64,000 nt of DNA from Pustulibacterium marinum (lineage in GTDB: Bacteria; Bacteroidota; Bacteroidia; Flavobacteriales; Flavobacteriaceae). The notes beneath the pieces were generated by a model that made no database searches, had not been told where the DNA came from, and worked only from the letters and a program-made list of their open reading frames with translations. The stretch is from NCBI RefSeq assembly GCF_900116665.1, contig NZ_FPBK01000003.1:1-64000 (forward strand). Direction: 5' to 3'. Shown piece after piece: positions 9,488-17,160 of this stretch. Within the stretch, counting starts at the first letter, position 1. Every line of letters begins with the position of its first letter. Both the position numbers and the translations under genes were made by a program.

Positions 9488-9660
9488 ATTTCTTTAACTC
9501 TATTCTTCTGCAGCTGCTCAAAGTGCGTCGGCAAAAATTTGGCTCTTTTGCAAGCTGAAGCATCAGCATGTGGGTTTGGGCTTGCAAATGTGCCAAATGT
9601 GCGTTGGCTTTGGTTGCATGGTCTGTCTTTGCATGAGACACAACTCGTTTATATCATGAA
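9488..9660. repeat. Cassette-boundary-like hairpin with direct GTGCGTYGGC repeats
   Basis: Non-coding DNA just upstream of the large STAND gene. GTGCGTCGGC (9523-9532, identical to 4697-4706) and GTGCGTTGGC (9599-9608) flank a stem-loop made of ATTTGGC (9537-9543) with TTGCAAGC (9548-9555), pairing with GCTTGCAA (9580-9587) and GCCAAAT (9592-9598). The same 10-mer bounding both sides of one accessory gene suggests a recombination or mobile-cassette boundary. I see no integrase in the window and no canonical attC core, so this is a structural description only. Confidence 0.55.
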
Positions 9661-9857
9661 CAAGATACAACTTTTTATGCGATTTTAAATTTTTATTCCA
9701 AAAAAATCTTACAAAAAGCCTTCTAAAGACCATAGGCATACACCTCCAAAAAGAGGAGTTTTGTATAAAAAGTATGAGTATGGTTTCATCGCTTAGCTAA
9801 GATCCAAAAGACTGTCGGGTTAGTTACCGATAGGCAGCACACATGCTAGGTGCTTAT

Positions 9858-9895
9858 GGAAGCAAGTACATCGCTCTTAGAGCGAGGCTTCTTTG
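9858..9895 (+). terminator. Nested stem-loop followed by T-rich tract (possible small RNA 3' end)
   Basis: GGAAGC (9858-9863) pairs with GCTTCT (9887-9892), enclosing CGCTCT (9872-9877) paired with AGAGCG (9879-9884). TTTGTT follows at once. No ORF ends just upstream, so the element may terminate a small RNA transcribed from about 9700 onward. That transcript is an inference. Confidence 0.4.
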
Positions 9896-10014
9896 TTACT
9901 AATACAATAAAAACCAATAAAACAACTAAAATATAAAAAATGCAGCACTTGAAGATACTTTATAGTCGTTGCAATAGCCGTACGCTCACCTCCCAAGGGG
10001 TTTCCTCCCAGTTT

Positions 10015-10076
10015 TGTTGCAGTCTTCCTTGGTAAAATGGCGTTTTCGTAAAGGAAACTAGCCGTTTACTGCAACA
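10015..10076. repeat. Inverted repeat, 9-bp perfect outer arms
   Basis: TGTTGCAGT (10015-10023) and ACTGCAACA (10068-10076) are exact reverse complements. An inner CTTCCTT/AAGGAA pair extends the stem. It sits about 250 bp upstream of the DUF6266 gene and may fold as RNA or act as a DNA cruciform. Confidence 0.5.
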
Positions 10077-10193
10077 ACACTGCAACCAACACCCCGGGTT
10101 GTTTTACGAAAATGTAACATTTGGTCACTTTTGGTAACATTCGCCACAACCTGGTATCAATAGTACTCAAAACGTATGGTATGGTATACATAT

Positions 10194-10239
10194 GCACAAA
10201 TTTGCACAATGGTGCACAACATGGCACAAGTTGTCACAA
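10194..10239. repeat. Five 10-bp-phased (G/T)CACAA repeats
   Basis: GCACAA begins at 10194, 10204, 10214 and 10224, and TCACAA at 10234, so five copies sit exactly one helical turn apart with variable 4-bp linkers. Such phasing places every copy on one DNA face and is typical of cooperative protein binding. The array lies 90 bp before the DUF6266 start. The small HTH protein encoded at 11047-11322 is one possible binder (inference). Confidence 0.6.
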
Positions 10240-10327
10240 CGCCCTTGCAGGTGTTAATTTTCGGTGGTAGGTTTACCACAGTTAGCTAACGATCAGTCAA
10301 TTATTAATTTTTTAAACACTCAAAAAT

Positions 10328-10969
10328 ATGGCAACATATTACAAAGGAATCCTGGGAGGATTCTCGGGCAAAGTAGGCCCAGTGGTTGGCGCAAGATGGC
10401 GCGGAAAAGATGTAATGCGTAGTGCACCTACGCCAACTGATAAACCGGCAACGGAGTCGCAAATAGAGCAGCGCGCTAAGTTTAAGTGTGTGGCACAGTT
10501 TTTAATGCCGTTGCGAGCGGTGATCAGTCTGTATTTTGGAGAACCGTATCAAGATAAAAGCCGCTACAACCTGGCGACTTCCTATCACATTACCGAGGCG
10601 GTAAACGTGGTAGACAACGAGGGCGTGATGAACTATACCAAGGTATTGATCTCCAAAGGAGACATCCCGGGCATGCAGGGGCCTACCCTTACGGCGGCGG
10701 CCAACCAGGAGCTGCAGCTTACCTGGATAGACAACAGCAACCAGCCTATGGCAGCGGGTACCGATGACCTGCTGGTGGTGTGCTACGCGCCGGCTCAAAA
10801 CTGGTACGAGATTTTTACCCCTACCGATAACCGCGAAGATGCCGGGGCTACGCTTACGCTGCCCACCTACTTTCAAGGGATTGAGGTAGAAGTTTGGGGT
10901 ACGTTTGTCAACGCTGCGGTATCCACGGCTGCCACCAGTACCTATTTGGGTACGGCTACCGTATTGTAA
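10328..10969 (+). CDS. DUF6266 family protein
   Basis: 213 residues, with the family's N-terminal signature GILGGFSGKVGPVVGARW followed by KDVMRSAP. DUF6266 is a Bacteroidota family of about 200-220 residues with no assigned function. No signal peptide or membrane helix is visible; the C-terminal half is beta-rich (repeated Thr/Ala/Val strands). The start ATG follows an AT-rich stretch with no clear Shine-Dalgarno. The gene is GC-richer than the STAND gene on its left. It stands alone after a long structured leader and ends at a strong bidirectional terminator shared with the HTH gene on the other strand. Confidence 0.85.
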   Translation: MATYYKGILGGFSGKVGPVVGARWRGKDVMRSAPTPTDKPATESQIEQRAKFKCVAQFLMPLRAVISLYFGEPYQDKSRYNLATSYHITEAVNVVDNEGVMNYTKVLISKGDIPGMQGPTLTAAANQELQLTWIDNSNQPMAAGTDDLLVVCYAPAQNWYEIFTPTDNREDAGATLTLPTYFQGIEVEVWGTFVNAAVSTAATSTYLGTATVL

Positions 10970-10991
10970 CCCATGTATATACCCTATGAAA

Positions 10992-11020
10992 AAAACCTAT
11001 ACCGCAATGGTATAGGTTTT
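10992..11020. terminator. Bidirectional rho-independent terminator
   Basis: AAAACCTATACC (10992-11003) and GGTATAGGTTTT (11009-11020) are perfect 12-bp arms around a 5-nt loop, A-rich on the left and T-rich on the right. It serves the DUF6266 gene (+) and the convergent HTH gene (-). Confidence 0.88.
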
Positions 11021-11046
11021 TATGGTTTGAAAGGAAAAAGTAGTAC

Positions 11047-11322
11047 TTACTTCAAATAATTACGAATAATGGTATGAATGCATTCCAAATCTACCAGCGC
11101 AAGATCGGGGTAATAGATAGTACCGCCAATACGCTCAAAGGGTATTTTGTGTTGCTTTCGCCAGTTATACAAGGTGTTGCGAGATACGCCATACTTATGC
11201 ATAGCTTGTGCCTCTGTACAGTAGGCTTTTTCGCTAAGTAGCTTGTATAAAACAGCTACCAATTCGGCATATACCGAAGCTTCCGGTTGCTCATTGATAT
11301 GAGCCAATTTTTTCTTTTTCAT
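11047..11322 (-). CDS. Small helix-turn-helix DNA-binding protein (excisionase/MerR-like fold)
   Basis: 91 residues. The centre carries a winged HTH read-out: TEAQAMHKYGVSRNTLYNW, then KIPFERIGGTIYYP, the recognition helix plus wing typical of HTH_17/excisionase-like domains. The N-terminus is Lys-rich. It lacks an effector domain, so it may be a transcriptional regulator or a DNA-architectural protein. It is convergent with the DUF6266 gene and shares its terminator. A perfect 12-bp palindrome (11383-11394) lies about 60 bp upstream of its start and is a candidate autoregulatory operator. Confidence 0.8.
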   Translation of the reverse strand: MKKKKLAHINEQPEASVYAELVAVLYKLLSEKAYCTEAQAMHKYGVSRNTLYNWRKQHKIPFERIGGTIYYPDLALVDLECIHTIIRNYLK

Positions 11323-11671
11323 GGCTTAAATATTTAACAATTAGATTCTTAAGATATAAAAAAGATGCATTCGGTGTAATTTACAACGTTGTATTTCTTA
11401 CAAAAAAGCACTATTTTTCGTTATCATGTACGATATATCCGTTAAACGGTAGTTAAATTTTAATATTAATTATTGATTTATAGCGGGTTACAGTGATGAA
11501 ATCACATACCTATAGGGTATAATACCTATCAAAAAAGCAAGCATCAAAGCCGACTACACGATAGCCTAACTAATCTGAAATGGTATGTACGAAATTTTAT
11601 AATTTTAAGAGGTAGGCTTGTAATTTTTATACATGATTTATGTATCTTACCACTATTAAAAAACTCAACAG
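11323..11671. promoter_or_regulatory. Divergent intergenic region with two palindromes
   Basis: No gene. TACAACGTTGTA (11383-11394) is a perfect 12-bp palindrome and CCGTTAAACGG (11439-11449) an 11-bp one. Both lie between the divergent HTH gene and the lipoprotein gene at 11672 and may be regulator binding sites. Confidence 0.45.
11618..11648 (+). promoter_or_regulatory. Bacteroidota-type promoter (TTG - 22 bp - TATCTT)
   Basis: TTG at 11618-11620 and TATCTT at 11643-11648 match the flavobacterial -33/-7 arrangement. The lipoprotein ATG follows 23 bp downstream. Confidence 0.55.
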
Positions 11672-12103
11672 ATGAAAAAAACCTTTGTAAGCTTGCTCAC
11701 AGCAGGCCTGATTGCTATGACCATTTCGTGTAATTCCGATGATGATGCTACAACCAACGAACCTACTGCGGGCACGGTTACGGCTGAATTGATGGAAGGC
11801 AAATGGTATTTTGTAGATACCCAGATCAACGGCATCAGTATTCCGTATAACGATCATGAAGACTGTGGAAAAGACTATTTAGAATTCAAAGCAGATGGTA
11901 CGCTATGGCAAATAGATGTTTGGGATTGTGAACTGGATTACGAACAAATAGGTACCTATGCCATTACCGATGGTGATTTGTACATGAATGGTGACTATGT
12001 AGACGTAACCACGCTTACCGCCAATGCCTTGTCCATTACCATTATGGAAGATGTGGATGAAGACGGAACACCGGAAGAGGTGATCTCTAATTTTGACCGA
12101 TAA
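11672..12103 (+). CDS. Lipocalin-like lipoprotein
   Basis: 143 residues with a lipoprotein signal MKKTFVSLLTAGLIAMTISC (Cys 20) and an acidic SDDDAT stretch after the Cys, a likely surface-export signal. The body has the pattern of small Bacteroidota lipocalin-like proteins: LMEGKWYFVDTQINGISIP, then DYLEFKADGTLW and GTYAITDGDLYM, each a beta hairpin. Ligand unknown. It is preceded by a good promoter match and followed 70 bp later by the T9SS protein gene in the same direction. Confidence 0.82.
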   Translation: MKKTFVSLLTAGLIAMTISCNSDDDATTNEPTAGTVTAELMEGKWYFVDTQINGISIPYNDHEDCGKDYLEFKADGTLWQIDVWDCELDYEQIGTYAITDGDLYMNGDYVDVTTLTANALSITIMEDVDEDGTPEEVISNFDR

Positions 12104-12182
12104 GCTACATATCTATTAGAGAAGTAGCTAAAAGCAAACCAACACCCATACACCTTAACAACTACGAAACACCCATATGTAT

Positions 12183-13439
12183 ATGAAAAAACTACTACTA
12201 TCGCTTTGCGGGTTGGCTTGTGCCCCACTGATGCATGCACAAATAGCCAATCAGGGCTATGACTTGATGGCTTGTGACACCGCTCCAAATGATGGAATGG
12301 CTGTTTTTGATTTGAGTGAAAACTCGTTAACCATCTTAGGTACGCAAGCTCAGGAAGACTACGCTGTTACCTACTATACCACGCAAACCGAAGCAGATGC
12401 CGGGGTAAACAGTATTGTCAACCCTATGATGTATACCAATATGGTGAATCCACAGACCATCTATGCACGGGTTACCTCCTATGCCAATGGGGCGTATGCG
12501 ACCAGTAGTTTTGATATTACGGTGTATGAGGTGCCTATCATCAACACACCTACGCCTTTGGAGGCGTGTGATGATGATTTGGATGGATTCGCTATGTTTA
12601 ATCTGGAAGCTAAGATCCCGGAGATCGTTGTGATGCCTCCGGATGCTCAGGTACTCTTCTACTATTCAGAAGCAGATGCCATGGCCGAGATAAATACTTT
12701 AGTTCCTGCTACGGCCTTTTTGAACATGACACCCTATACACAAACGGTGTATGTGAATGTAAAAAATCCTATAAGTGGCTGTTACAGCATTACTACGCTA
12801 GACCTCATAGCCCTGGATTGTACCGATACCGATGCAGATGGTGTGCTAGATAGTGCCGAAGACCTCAATGGCAACGGCAATCTGGAAGATGATGATACCG
12901 ATCTGGATAACATTCCTAATTATATGGATGCTGATGATGATGGCGATTGGGTACCTACGCTTGTGGAAGTAACCCTTACCACCGGGTTGGTACAAGACCT
13001 GCACCATACGGTGATAGATACGGATGGCGACCTCATTGAAAATTACCTGGATAATGATGATGACAACGATACCATACTAACCATCTATGAAGATTATAAC
13101 GGAAACGGAGATCCTACCGATGATGACACCGATGAAAATGGCGTACCGGACTATTTGCAGTATGAAGTAGCTACCATGAACGTAGTGGCTGTTTCCAAAA
13201 CATCGGTACGTATATATCCCAATCCGGCAACGGAAGTGCTTTATATAGAAAACCTAAGTGCACAGGCTACGATAACCGTGGTAGACTTGCAAGGAAGAAC
13301 CATACATCTAAACGTTATGGGAGATGCCACCACAGGATATAGGCTGCCCATTGCAGTGCTAAACACAGGTGTTTATACGCTCTACATTCAGGATGAAGAC
13401 CATACCAGCAGCATTCAGTTTGTAAAAACAAGTCATTAA
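12183..13439 (+). CDS. Secreted protein with T9SS type A C-terminal sorting domain
   Basis: About 418 residues from the ATG at 12183; an in-frame ATG two codons earlier (12177) is also possible. The signal peptide ends near LMHAQ. The middle has beta-sandwich repeats of the kind found in gliding-motility/adhesin proteins (ITVYEVPIINTPTPLEACDD). Asp-rich calcium-binding TSP3-like repeats follow (DTDADGVLD, NGNGNLEDDDTDLDN, DNDDDND). The last 75 residues, from RIYPNPATEVLYIEN through VVDLQGR to GVYTLYIQ, are a typical T9SS type A sorting domain. The protein is therefore predicted to be released or anchored at the surface by the type IX secretion system. Ligand unknown; adhesion is a guess. Confidence 0.88.
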   Translation: MKKLLLSLCGLACAPLMHAQIANQGYDLMACDTAPNDGMAVFDLSENSLTILGTQAQEDYAVTYYTTQTEADAGVNSIVNPMMYTNMVNPQTIYARVTSYANGAYATSSFDITVYEVPIINTPTPLEACDDDLDGFAMFNLEAKIPEIVVMPPDAQVLFYYSEADAMAEINTLVPATAFLNMTPYTQTVYVNVKNPISGCYSITTLDLIALDCTDTDADGVLDSAEDLNGNGNLEDDDTDLDNIPNYMDADDDGDWVPTLVEVTLTTGLVQDLHHTVIDTDGDLIENYLDNDDDNDTILTIYEDYNGNGDPTDDDTDENGVPDYLQYEVATMNVVAVSKTSVRIYPNPATEVLYIENLSAQATITVVDLQGRTIHLNVMGDATTGYRLPIAVLNTGVYTLYIQDEDHTSSIQFVKTSH

Positions 13440-13541
13440 CATTGGCTACAAACCTGCGTTGCTAGCATACACACGATGCATCAAAATAAGGTCAGTTTTA
13501 ACAATTCACACAGGGTATCGTACAGTTGGGTATACTTTTTT

Positions 13542-13571
13542 GGGTTCACAGCGCACAGCGCTGCACCTTTG
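13542..13571 (+). promoter_or_regulatory. Probable promoter with small palindrome, upstream of the amidohydrolase gene
   Basis: TTG at 13540-13542 and CACCTTTG at 13564-13571 are 21 bp apart, close to the flavobacterial consensus. CAGCGC-aca-GCGCTG (13548-13562) lies between the boxes, where a repressor could bind. Confidence 0.4.
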
Positions 13572-13660
13572 TACCATAAAAATGAACTATCGGTTTCGTA
13601 TAGGTTATTTTTATAGGTATCTTTAAGGAACAAAAAAACAACCATCTGATACAACCTGCT

Positions 13661-15097
13661 ATGCTAAAAATTGTAAAAATACTAGGGAAGTTGATCGCAA
13701 GCCTGCTGCTCTTGTTGATTATTACAGTACTGGTAATCATAGGGATAGACAGCTACCGCACCGGGTATTTGAAAACCGATGCCATAGACCAGGCAGCGCA
13801 CAACAGCTATGTGATCACCCACGTGAATGTGATTCCCATGCACAAAGATACCGTGTACCAAAATACGAGTGTGTATATCAAGAACGGCATCATTGCACAC
13901 ATTGCAGATACCATATCAGCACCCAATGTACCCACCATCAACGCCAACGGTAAATACCTGTGCCCGGGTTTGATAGACATGCATGTACATGTTTGGGATA
14001 CGTACGAACTGGGGCTATACCTTGCCAACGGAGTCACCGCCGTGCGCAACGTGTGGGGTATGCCCATGCATCTGCGTATGAAAGAAGCCCTGCGCACGAA
14101 CGAACTTATAGGTCCGGAGTTCTTTACCAGTGGTCCTAAAATCACGGGACCGGAATTTATTGGAGATGATAACTTACAGATCTTTTCACCGGAGGAGGCT
14201 ACCGAAAAAGTAATTGATTTTAAAGCGAAGGGGTACGACTTTATCAAGGCTTATTATGGATTACCCAAAGATACGTACGATGCCGTGATAACACAGGCGG
14301 CCAAGGAAACTATGGACATCATAGCCCACCCGTCTCAAAAAGTACCCTACAGTTATCATTTTAATCCGCAGATACGCTCTATAGAACATGCGGAAGACAT
14401 TGTACAACAACCGTTGGCATATACGCTGGATACCGTGGCACTGGCCAGGGTGGTGGACACCTTTGCACAGTCGACCCATACTGCCTTTTGCCCTACGCTG
14501 ACGGTATACAACAATATTTATCAAATTTTACAGAACGATACCATACTCCAAATGCCAAAGCTGGGCTATATGAATCCACTCATCAAAAAAGTAGACAGCC
14601 AGGCATCCTTTGACCGATGGTACCAAACCAAACAAAAAGACACGGGCGTAGTAGTACGCATCAAAGCACAGCATGATTTTCATCTCAAAATAGTGAAAGA
14701 ATTGCACGATGCAGGAGTGCCCATCATTTGTGGTACCGATGCCGGTATTGGAATTACCCTACCCGGGTTTTCGCTACACCGGGAATTGGCTTTTTATAAA
14801 GCCGCCGGACTCTCTAATTACGAGGTATTGAAAACAGCTACCATCAATGCTTCACAAACCCACAGCATCATGAATCATATGGGCAGTATTGAAGAAGGCA
14901 AAACAGCCAACATGCTGTTGCTGGAATCCAACCCGTTAACCGATATAACCACCTTGCAAAACCCCGCCATGGTTTTTAGCAAAGGACGACGTATCAACCG
15001 GGAAACCTTGGAAACATTTGAGACCAAAGCATACGATAGAAACAACCTTTGGGTATCGGCGCTTCGCTACGCAGAAAACCTGATCATAGAAAAATAA
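13661..15097 (+). CDS. Membrane-anchored amidohydrolase family protein
   Basis: 478 residues. One N-terminal helix (about 9-29) anchors the protein, with the catalytic domain on the periplasmic side. Metal-binding residues of the amidohydrolase superfamily are in place: GLIDMHVHVWD (HxH at 108-110), a Lys in FIKAYYG, His in IIAHPSQ, His in IEHAED, and Asp in CGTDAG. The C-terminal NHMGSIEEGKTANMLLL strand is typical of imidazolonepropionase/prolidase-like members. Substrate cannot be set by sequence; cyclic amides or dipeptides are common for relatives. A 60-residue membrane protein follows 10 bp downstream and is probably co-transcribed. Confidence 0.9.
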   Translation: MLKIVKILGKLIASLLLLLIITVLVIIGIDSYRTGYLKTDAIDQAAHNSYVITHVNVIPMHKDTVYQNTSVYIKNGIIAHIADTISAPNVPTINANGKYLCPGLIDMHVHVWDTYELGLYLANGVTAVRNVWGMPMHLRMKEALRTNELIGPEFFTSGPKITGPEFIGDDNLQIFSPEEATEKVIDFKAKGYDFIKAYYGLPKDTYDAVITQAAKETMDIIAHPSQKVPYSYHFNPQIRSIEHAEDIVQQPLAYTLDTVALARVVDTFAQSTHTAFCPTLTVYNNIYQILQNDTILQMPKLGYMNPLIKKVDSQASFDRWYQTKQKDTGVVVRIKAQHDFHLKIVKELHDAGVPIICGTDAGIGITLPGFSLHRELAFYKAAGLSNYEVLKTATINASQTHSIMNHMGSIEEGKTANMLLLESNPLTDITTLQNPAMVFSKGRRINRETLETFETKAYDRNNLWVSALRYAENLIIEK

Positions 15098-15107
15098 AAC
15101 CATCCAC

Positions 15108-15290
15108 ATGAACAAACAATTCTTATATCTGGCAGCCATGGCTTTGTGTATCGCAGGCTGTACCATAGCCGGCCTTAGTCTGGGAATCTTATATTCGGAA
15201 GTATGGGTAGGCATTTTGCTGGGCTTGGGTATAGGCCTGCTGATAGCAGCCCTACTCCTACTGCGCAAAACAAAAGAGACCGCTATGTAA
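15108..15290 (+). CDS. Small membrane protein
   Basis: 60 residues with two hydrophobic helices (about 5-26 and 31-50) and a basic tail RKTKETAM. The first helix ends at AGC, so it could be a lipoprotein signal, but the second helix argues for a simple two-helix membrane protein. It starts 10 bp after the amidohydrolase stop, on the same strand. No family recognised. Confidence 0.65.
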   Translation: MNKQFLYLAAMALCIAGCTIAGLSLGILYSEVWVGILLGLGIGLLIAALLLLRKTKETAM

Positions 15291-15398
15291 AGTGCTACGG
15301 CTAAGTACAGCATTTAGATACCAAACAGCATGAGTGCTTCATAAGCAACGGCAATGGCCGTATGCAACAAACAGCACCCTAGCTCTCTAAAAATACTG

Positions 15399-15406
15399 TA
15401 TCTTCG
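15399..15406 (+). promoter_or_regulatory. TATCTTCG -7 promoter element
   Basis: TATCTTCG lies 18 bp before the glycosyltransferase start. The same octamer recurs at 32503 upstream of the RDD gene, and TATCTTGT forms occur at 46872, 49089 and 50104. No clear -33 TTG here. Confidence 0.45.
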
Positions 15407-15423
15407 TTGACCAACCGAATACC

Positions 15424-16941
15424 ATGAACACCAAAGACACTAGTATACTCATTGCCTTTGTACTGCTAAAGTTTTGCCTGCAATACCTGTTATTAGATGC
15501 CGGCTATGACTTGCAACGAGATGAATATTTGCATTTAGATCAGGCAAATCATTTGGCTTGGGGCTATGCTTCGGTGCCTCCGGTGACTTCCTGGATCTCG
15601 TGGGTAATTAAGTTGCTGGGCAATGGAGTGTTTTGGGTAAAACTGTTTCCCGCCCTGTTTGGAGCATTGACCTTAGTGGTTGTTTGGAAAACCTGTGCGC
15701 TCCTGGGCGGTTCCCGCTATGCAAAAGTGCTAGGAGCTACCTGTGTACTCTTCTCATCACTGCTACGCCTAAATACCTTGTACCAACCCAACTCACTAGA
15801 CGTGCTGTGCTGGACTGCAACGCTCTACCTGTTGATGCGATACCTAAAAACGGAACGCCCGAAGGTACTATACTACACTGCGGTGGTAGTAGCCATAGGT
15901 ATTTTGAACAAATACAACATCGCGTTTTTACTATTGGCTATCATACCTGCTTTGCTGTTCACCCCGCAACGCAAAATCTTTAGGAAAAAAGAACTATACA
16001 TCGCAGTGGCGATAGGGCTACTGCTCATTTCGCCAAACCTATGGTGGCAAGTGACCAACCATTTTCCTGTGCTACGCCACATGGAAGAATTGGCACGTAC
16101 ACAGTTGGTCAACGTAGCCAGGGCAGATTTCCTGAAAAATCAACTGTTCTTTTTTACGGGAGCGTTGTTCGTTATCCTTGCGGCATTGTATGGGTTGTTC
16201 TTTGCGACTGCACTACGCCCCTACCGTTTCCTTTTTTGGACATTCTTTGGAGTGTTGGCGCTCTTTACCTATTTCAAAGCGAAAGATTACTATGCTATAG
16301 GGCTGTACCCTATTTACATTGCCATAGGAGCAGTTTATAGTTCCAACATTGTACAACACAAAGTAGCCCTGGTGATAAAGCCACTGTTGTTGGCGCTGCC
16401 CGTATTGGTATTTGCACTCACCTATGAAGTAGCCTACCCCAACCAAACCCCGGAATACATCATAACACATCAGGAAAAATACCGGGCATTGGGGCTCTTG
16501 CATTGGGAAGACGGCAAAGACCATGACATTCCACAAGACTATGCAGATATGCTGGGATGGCGCGAACTGGCTGAAAAGGTAGATGCCGCATACCGAACTA
16601 TAGAAGTACCGGAGCAAACCCTGATATTATGTGACAATTATGGACAAGCAGGTGCCATTAATTACTATACAAAAGAACCGCTAAAAGCAGTATCCTTCAA
16701 CGCAGATTATATCCATTGGTTTGAACTCAGCAATCCGTATACCAACCTGATTAGAGTAAAGAATCGGGATGAACGCCACGAAGAATTTGAAAAAACACGT
16801 CCGTTTTTTGAATCAGGAAAGGTATACGATTCTATTACCAACGTATATGCACGTGAATACGGCACCGTTATTTTTGTATTTGAAAATGCTAAGATTGATG
16901 TAAATGCGCGTATTCAGGAAGAGTTACAATCGTATGAATAA
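15424..16941 (+). CDS. GT39-type membrane glycosyltransferase (ArnT/PMT-like)
   Basis: 505 residues with about ten transmembrane helices in the first 350 residues and a soluble periplasmic tail. The first extracytoplasmic loop carries the acidic pair DLQRDEYLHLDQ (Asp33-Glu34), the catalytic/metal site of the GT-C superfamily family 39. Such enzymes transfer sugars from polyprenyl-phosphate carriers to lipid or protein. The donor and acceptor are not deducible. A TATCTTCG promoter precedes it, so it is probably monocistronic. Confidence 0.85.
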   Translation: MNTKDTSILIAFVLLKFCLQYLLLDAGYDLQRDEYLHLDQANHLAWGYASVPPVTSWISWVIKLLGNGVFWVKLFPALFGALTLVVVWKTCALLGGSRYAKVLGATCVLFSSLLRLNTLYQPNSLDVLCWTATLYLLMRYLKTERPKVLYYTAVVVAIGILNKYNIAFLLLAIIPALLFTPQRKIFRKKELYIAVAIGLLLISPNLWWQVTNHFPVLRHMEELARTQLVNVARADFLKNQLFFFTGALFVILAALYGLFFATALRPYRFLFWTFFGVLALFTYFKAKDYYAIGLYPIYIAIGAVYSSNIVQHKVALVIKPLLLALPVLVFALTYEVAYPNQTPEYIITHQEKYRALGLLHWEDGKDHDIPQDYADMLGWRELAEKVDAAYRTIEVPEQTLILCDNYGQAGAINYYTKEPLKAVSFNADYIHWFELSNPYTNLIRVKNRDERHEEFEKTRPFFESGKVYDSITNVYAREYGTVIFVFENAKIDVNARIQEELQSYE

Positions 16942-17096
16942 AAGAAAAGTTCAAGATCATATCGTATTCATAAAATACAGCATCAAATTTTCTGCTCATC
17001 GGAATGCATGGTAAAAATCAGCCACACCATAGTCTACCGAATTACTGAACTTAGCAGTTGTTACCCTAAGCCACTACAGAAACGTTCGCAGTAGTT

Positions 17097-17126
17097 TTGA
17101 CACTTTTACACTTTAAACGTATATTG
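17097..17126 (+). promoter_or_regulatory. Promoter (TTG - 20 bp - TATATTG)
   Basis: TTG 17097-17099 and TATATTG 17120-17126 fit the Bacteroidota -33/-7 pattern. The start codon of the exported protein is 34 bp downstream. Confidence 0.5.
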
Positions 17127-17160
17127 TAGCTTTCAAACGAACAGCTAACATACTTCCGTA

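Larger units (their letters stand above)
9661..10327. other. Long gene-free leader with hairpins and phased repeats upstream of the DUF6266 gene
   Basis: No convincing ORF on either strand. The region contains a compact terminator-like stem-loop at 9858-9895 (possible end of a small RNA), a longer inverted repeat at 10015-10076, and five 10-bp-spaced CACAA motifs at 10194-10239. GC content rises clearly relative to the AT-rich gene to the left. A promoter for the gene at 10328 should lie here, but I cannot place it. Confidence 0.6.
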
